DNA of 8,063 bases from Streptomyces sp. NRRL WC-3549 (GTDB lineage Bacteria > Actinomycetota > Actinomycetes > Streptomycetales > Streptomycetaceae). Location of the stretch: the NCBI RefSeq assembly GCF_000721935.1, contig NZ_KL585439.1, positions 1-8,063 of the forward strand, written 5' to 3'. A program made the translations under genes and the position numbers. Of the stretch, positions 5,481 through 8,063 are shown one piece after another. How positions within the stretch are numbered: the stretch's first letter is position 1; the number at the start of each line of letters is the position of its first letter. The notes below the pieces were generated by a model. It saw only the letters and a list, made by a program, of their open reading frames with translations. It had not been told where the DNA came from and searched no databases.

Positions 5481-6068
5481 TCATGTTGGTGATGTCCCTG
5501 TGCTGTGGTCGCGGATCATCTGGCGGAGGCTGGTGTGGGCTGCGGTGAGCTCGTCTTCGAGCTCGGTGACGCGGCGTGCGAGTACGTCGGCTTCGACGTT
5601 CTTGGCGTTGAGCAGTGCCTCCATCTCGGCTTTGTCTGCCGTGAGTTCATGGACTCGTGTGGTGAGGTCACCGGTGGCAACCTGGTCGAGTTGCCGGCTG
5701 AGGTGGAGGCGTGCGTTGCGCTGAAGTCGGTCGCGCTCGGCACGAAGCTTGTGGATCTCCTCGCGGGCCAGGTTGAGATCGACGCGGAGGCTGGCGTTGC
5801 TGGCTGGGGTGTTTCGCGTGGCGGGGCGAGGCTTGTCCTGTTCCTGGATGGCGGCTCGGACGTGTTCGCGCACGCCTTCGGCATAGGTGAGCCAGGGAGA
5901 GACGCCGGCCGTGCGAGCGTCGGCGGCGTGTGTGACCTTGTCGCCGTTGTGCTGCAGTGATCGGATCGCCTCAAGGCCACGGGCTCGCTTTGCTCGGCTG
6001 TCCCGGCGGCGGACTTCCTTGAGGACCTGTGCTGGGGTCTGGATGTGTGTGCTCGTTTACTGGGTCAC
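5481..6068 (-). pseudogene. DUF6262 / TnpC-like transposition accessory gene with a stop at codon 4
   Basis: The recognisable protein runs from TPAQVLKEVRRRDSRAKRAR through GLEAIRSLQHNGDKVTHAAD and GVSPWLTYAEGVREHV, then a long coiled coil (LNLAREEIHKLRAERDRLQR, later ADVLARRVTELEDELTAAHT) to the stop at 5481-5483. A helix-turn-helix-like N-terminus plus coiled coil, placed directly after a tyrosine recombinase, is the layout of the DUF6262 / Tn554 TnpC-like accessory proteins. The natural start is GTG at 6068, overlapping the recombinase stop as GTGA. In that frame it reads GTG-ACC-CAG-TAA, so a stop stands at codon 4. No ATG or GTG follows before GTG 5891 or 5873 in frame, and a protein from there would lose the DNA-binding part. 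One base change in the TAA would restore about 195 residues. Confidence 0.75.
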
Positions 6069-6500
6069 GAGGACCTCCGGTTGATCGCCGTCAGCGGCAG
6101 GGCGGTGCGTCCGCGGCTGACTCGTGCCTTTCGCAGCACGGAGCTGGCCTCTTCGATCTCCTGGCGCTCTTCGGGGGTTTTGGTGTCCAGTTGCTTGCGC
6201 ATCGCGGTCAGCACTTGCTGGAACGCGTCGATCTGGTCGCTCAGGGTGCGGGTGACGAAGGGGTCGGCGCCCATCGCCTCGGCCGTGAAGCGGTCGGCTC
6301 GCAGCGAGTTGATGTGCTCTTCGATGGCTGGTAGGTAGGAAGGGGCGGGCCTGTAAGTAGCCGCAACCCGCGCACTGGAAGCGGATTGGGCACGCGCTTC
6401 CGCCGGCCTTGACGTTGGAGGGTTCGCGGCAGTTGCCGAACGGCACGGCGGCGGGGCGGCCTTCGGCTGAGCATGTGATCCGACCAAGGAACACACAATG
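6065..6500 (-). pseudogene. C-terminal part of a tyrosine-type site-specific recombinase (Tn554-like TnpA/TnpB family), frameshifted
   Basis: The upstream part reads AEGRPAAVPFGNCREPSNVK, then GGSACPIRFQCAGCG, a cysteine-rich (C-x7+-C...C-x2-C) zinc-ribbon-like segment typical of the C-terminus of these recombinases. At about 6342 one extra base shifts the frame, and it continues as SYLPAIEEHINSLRADRFTA, later EERQEIEEASSVLRKARVSR, ending TAINRRSS at TGA 6065-6067. The catalytic core with its R-H-R-Y residues is missing: at about 6490-6520 the sequence gives way to the oppositely oriented IS701-like transposase. The stop overlaps the next gene's GTG, so the two were one operon. Confidence 0.75.
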
Positions 6501-6519
6501 CAGCACGAAGGCCGTGGGG

Positions 6520-6735
6520 ATGAGTCTGTCGCACCATGCTGACCTGCAGGACCCGTTTGCGGGTCTGTCACGCTTCCGGGGTGAGTTCTACTCCTGTCCG
6601 ACCAGGCGTGCGGACGCGCTGTTCGAACGCGCGGACGCGGTGTTGTGCGCGGACGGTCCGGTCCGGTCGCTGGTGTAACTGTCGCTGGTCGGTGAACACC
6701 GTCGCGGCCACGGCGGGCTCTACGACGCCCTGGGT
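6520..6735 (+). pseudogene. N-terminal fragment of an IS701-like transposase, with a nonsense codon
   Basis: From ATG 6520 the frame reads HHADLQDPFAGLSRFRGEFY, then RADALFERADAVLCADGPVR and SLV, then TAA at 6676-6678, and continues in the same frame as LSLVGEHRRGHGGLYDALG. This matches the N-terminus of the actinobacterial IS701-like transposases ('L-S-x-F-R-x-E-F-Y-x-C-L', 'D-G-P-V', 'E-H-R-R-G-H-G'). The stop stands where an acidic residue is usual, so one base (for example GAA to TAA) explains it. The similarity ends at about 6733, where integrase sequence in the other orientation begins, so the catalytic region is lost. Confidence 0.75.
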
Positions 6736-7200
6736 CCTCGGCCGCCGGTGCCTGGCCTCCACCGGCGTCTCCGGTGGCGTCGGGTCGTCCCAGGGCAGCA
6801 TGACCGGCACCGGCGCGTACTCCTCGATGTGCTGCCGGATCGCCCTGGCCACACTTGACGGCAACGGCACGTCCCTGACCTCGCGGCCCTGGGGGAGCCC
6901 GAGCGCCTCACCTTGCCGGAGCCCACGGCCCGCCCGCCGATCACGCGGAGGGGCCGGTAGCGGTCGGGCAGTGCCTCCCGCACCCCCAGCACCCGCTCGG
7001 GCGGCCACGCCTCGACCCTGCCGGGTGTGGCCGCCGGAAGACCGACCGTGCTGGACCGACATGGATTGCGTCCCAGGCGACGGTTCTCGATGGCGGCCTG
7101 AAGACGACATAGGCGCGGGCGGTCGCCCGGGGCTCGACTCGGCCCAACCAACCCGCGATCCGCGCCATGACCTGATCGCACATCGTCCGACAGCGGGCAG
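6736..7200 (-). pseudogene. Decayed tyrosine integrase (phage/ICE type)
   Basis: Three frames must be joined. The first (about 7185-7105) carries RIAGWLGRVEPRATARAYVV. The second (about 7103-6935) gives LQAAIENRRLGRNP, then GRVEAWPPERVLGVREALPD and RYRPLRVIGG. The third (about 6930-6738) gives GLRQGEALGL, then REVRDVPLPSSVARAIRQHI and EEYAPVPVMLPWDD. This follows the order of Streptomyces integrases: core-binding domain end, linker, and the 'G-L-R-x-G-E' motif with the first catalytic Arg. About 25-30 residues normally between GLRQGEALGL and the DVPLP strand are missing, and the later His-x-x-Arg and Tyr motifs are gone beyond the junction at about 6736. It is non-functional. Sequence from 7200 to 7313 holds nothing I can identify. 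Confidence 0.7.
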
Positions 7201-7313
7201 GGCCTACGCCATGGTCCGCGGCCACCGCACGGTCTTCAGGAGCCCGCACGACCCCCGATGATCACGCCATGGCCACACCCGTTCGCAGCCAGGTCCGTTG
7301 CGAGATCGACAGA

Positions 7314-7817
7314 TCAGAACGGATCACCAGAAGTCTCGTCACCCTCGACATTGGCCACCATCTTGCGCAGCACCTTGAGCGCGGCCACGTACTCCTCGTC
7401 GCTGATGCCCTGGTGGACCACGGAGCGTACCTCGGTCGCCAGCTCACGGAGTCGCGCTCTGGCGGCCTCCCCCGCATCCGTGAGGTACAGACGCTGCCCA
7501 TCATCGATCCGGAGCCATGCGCGGTGGAGCAACTGGTCGACGACCCTGGCGATCTCGTACGGCCCGTCGGCAAGGTGCGTCAGCTGAGCGACGACCTCCT
7601 CACGGCTCGGTGCCGCGGGGCCGCCATTCACACGGTTGAGTACCCAGTACTGCGGCTGCGTGACGTCGATCTTGGCCATGGCGTCACGTAGCTGCCGGGT
7701 GACGGCCGTCTGGGTCAGCCCGCACCAGTAGCCGATCGGCTGAGTGGCCAGCACGTCATCGGTCGCGGCCGGATTCGCCGGCGCTTGGTCAGTGGTGGTT
7801 CCGATCAGCGATTTCAT
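7314..7817 (-). CDS. MarR-family winged-helix transcriptional regulator
   Basis: A clean frame of 167 codons. ATG 7817 is preferred (start MKSLIGTTTDQ); an upstream ATG at 7868 is in frame but adds a low-complexity leader. A purine-rich GGGGGGAAGG lies about 13 bases upstream, a long spacing. GYWCGLTQTAVTRQLRDAMA (about residues 28-47) is the first dimerisation helix. A winged HTH follows (about 55-130): VTQPQYWVLNRVN, EEVVAQLTHLADG, IARVVDQLLHRAWLRIDDGQ, RLYLTDAGEAARARL. A C-terminal helix with SDEEYVAALKVLRKMVANVE closes the dimer interface, as in many Streptomyces MarR proteins. Such proteins usually repress their own or a divergent gene and are released by small ligands; the target here is unknown. 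It is the only intact regulator in the window. Confidence 0.88.
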   Translation of the reverse strand: MKSLIGTTTDQAPANPAATDDVLATQPIGYWCGLTQTAVTRQLRDAMAKIDVTQPQYWVLNRVNGGPAAPSREEVVAQLTHLADGPYEIARVVDQLLHRAWLRIDDGQRLYLTDAGEAARARLRELATEVRSVVHQGISDEEYVAALKVLRKMVANVEGDETSGDPF

Positions 7818-7857
7818 GATCGCGACGCTACCTTCCCCCCGCCGCGCTGAACCACCG

Positions 7858-7870
7858 GAATGCGCCATTC
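7858..7870. promoter_or_regulatory. Short inverted repeat upstream of the MarR gene, possible operator
   Basis: GAATG-CGC-CATTC lies about 40 bases upstream of the MarR start. MarR proteins often bind short inverted repeats near their own promoter, but the arms are only 5 bases, so this may be chance. No clear promoter boxes were seen. The rest of the upstream end (7871-8063) shows no gene, RNA or repeat I can support. Confidence 0.2.
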
Positions 7871-8063
7871 ACTGCAACTCGTCCTGGATGCGCACCGAAT
7901 CCGCCGACCACCGTTATCTTCAGAGCCGCCGCAGCCTCACGCGCCACCATGCCACGAGCCGACGCAGCGACAACCGCTCACCAGCGGGTAGATCACGAAC
8001 CCGCACTGGAATACCAAGGGCTTTCCCCCAATTCCCGGTGGGTCAGCGCACGGCGTCAGATGC

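Noticed and set aside
5505..5960. Plus-strand open frame of 151 codons
   Set aside because: Antisense to the DUF6262-type coiled-coil gene; typical high-GC mirror frame.
6536..7261. Plus-strand open frame of 241 codons across the IS701 and integrase remnants
   Set aside because: Composition is Arg/Pro/Gly/Ser-rich without motifs, and the recognisable coding signals are in other frames on both strands.
7269..7691. Plus-strand open frame of 140 codons
   Set aside because: Antisense to the well-supported MarR gene.
1..8063. CRISPR array, tRNA or rRNA gene, riboswitch
   Set aside because: No regularly spaced repeats and no cloverleaf or rRNA-like segment were seen on either strand.

Overview
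The window is high-GC actinobacterial DNA, most likely Streptomyces or a close relative. Codons end mostly in G or C, and the gene families seen (IS3-type OrfA/OrfB, HTH/DDE IS5-type transposase, IS701-like transposase, DUF6262-type gene after a tyrosine recombinase, MarR regulator) are common there. It reads as an accessory 'graveyard': pieces of insertion sequences, recombinases and polymorphic-toxin cassettes stacked end to end, many with single-base frameshifts or stops, and a few intact genes between them. Product names come from recalled family patterns; no database search was possible.

Layout. (1) 1-1229, minus: an IS3-family element with orfA and a continuous orfB that runs off the left edge. 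(2) 1230-2853, plus: two consecutive toxin-tip/immunity remnants. The first is the C-terminal part of a toxin, cut at its N-terminal side by the IS3 element, followed by a frameshifted presumed immunity gene. The second is an orphan RNase A-like toxin tip with no N-terminal part, followed by a CdiI-like immunity gene broken by two single-base deletions. (3) 2854-3990, minus: an IS5-family transposase lacking its N-terminus, joined to the C-terminal end of a Fis-type (enhancer-binding-protein-like) regulator. A 389-codon open frame spans both, but I read it as a chimera of two remnants. (4) 4080-5415: two apparently intact plus-strand genes of unknown function, separated by a C-terminal scrap of another IS5-family transposase. 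(5) 5481-6500, minus: the 3' end of a tyrosine recombinase gene coupled through a GTGA overlap to a DUF6262-type gene that has a stop at codon 4. (6) 6520-6735, plus: the first ~72 codons of an IS701-like transposase with a stop. (7) 6736-7200, minus: a decayed tyrosine integrase. (8) 7314-7817, minus: an intact MarR-family regulator. The last ~190 bases hold nothing I can identify.

The most interesting part is the toxin/immunity array. In contact-dependent inhibition (CDI), Rhs and related systems, displaced toxin-immunity tips pile up downstream of the active gene as orphan modules, and 1230-2853 looks like such a pile. The two unknown genes at 4080 and 4879 could be further orphan immunity genes, but that is only inferred from position and size. 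Indels and stops affect many units while IS3, 4080, 4879 and MarR are clean, which fits real decay; read error cannot be excluded from one sequence.
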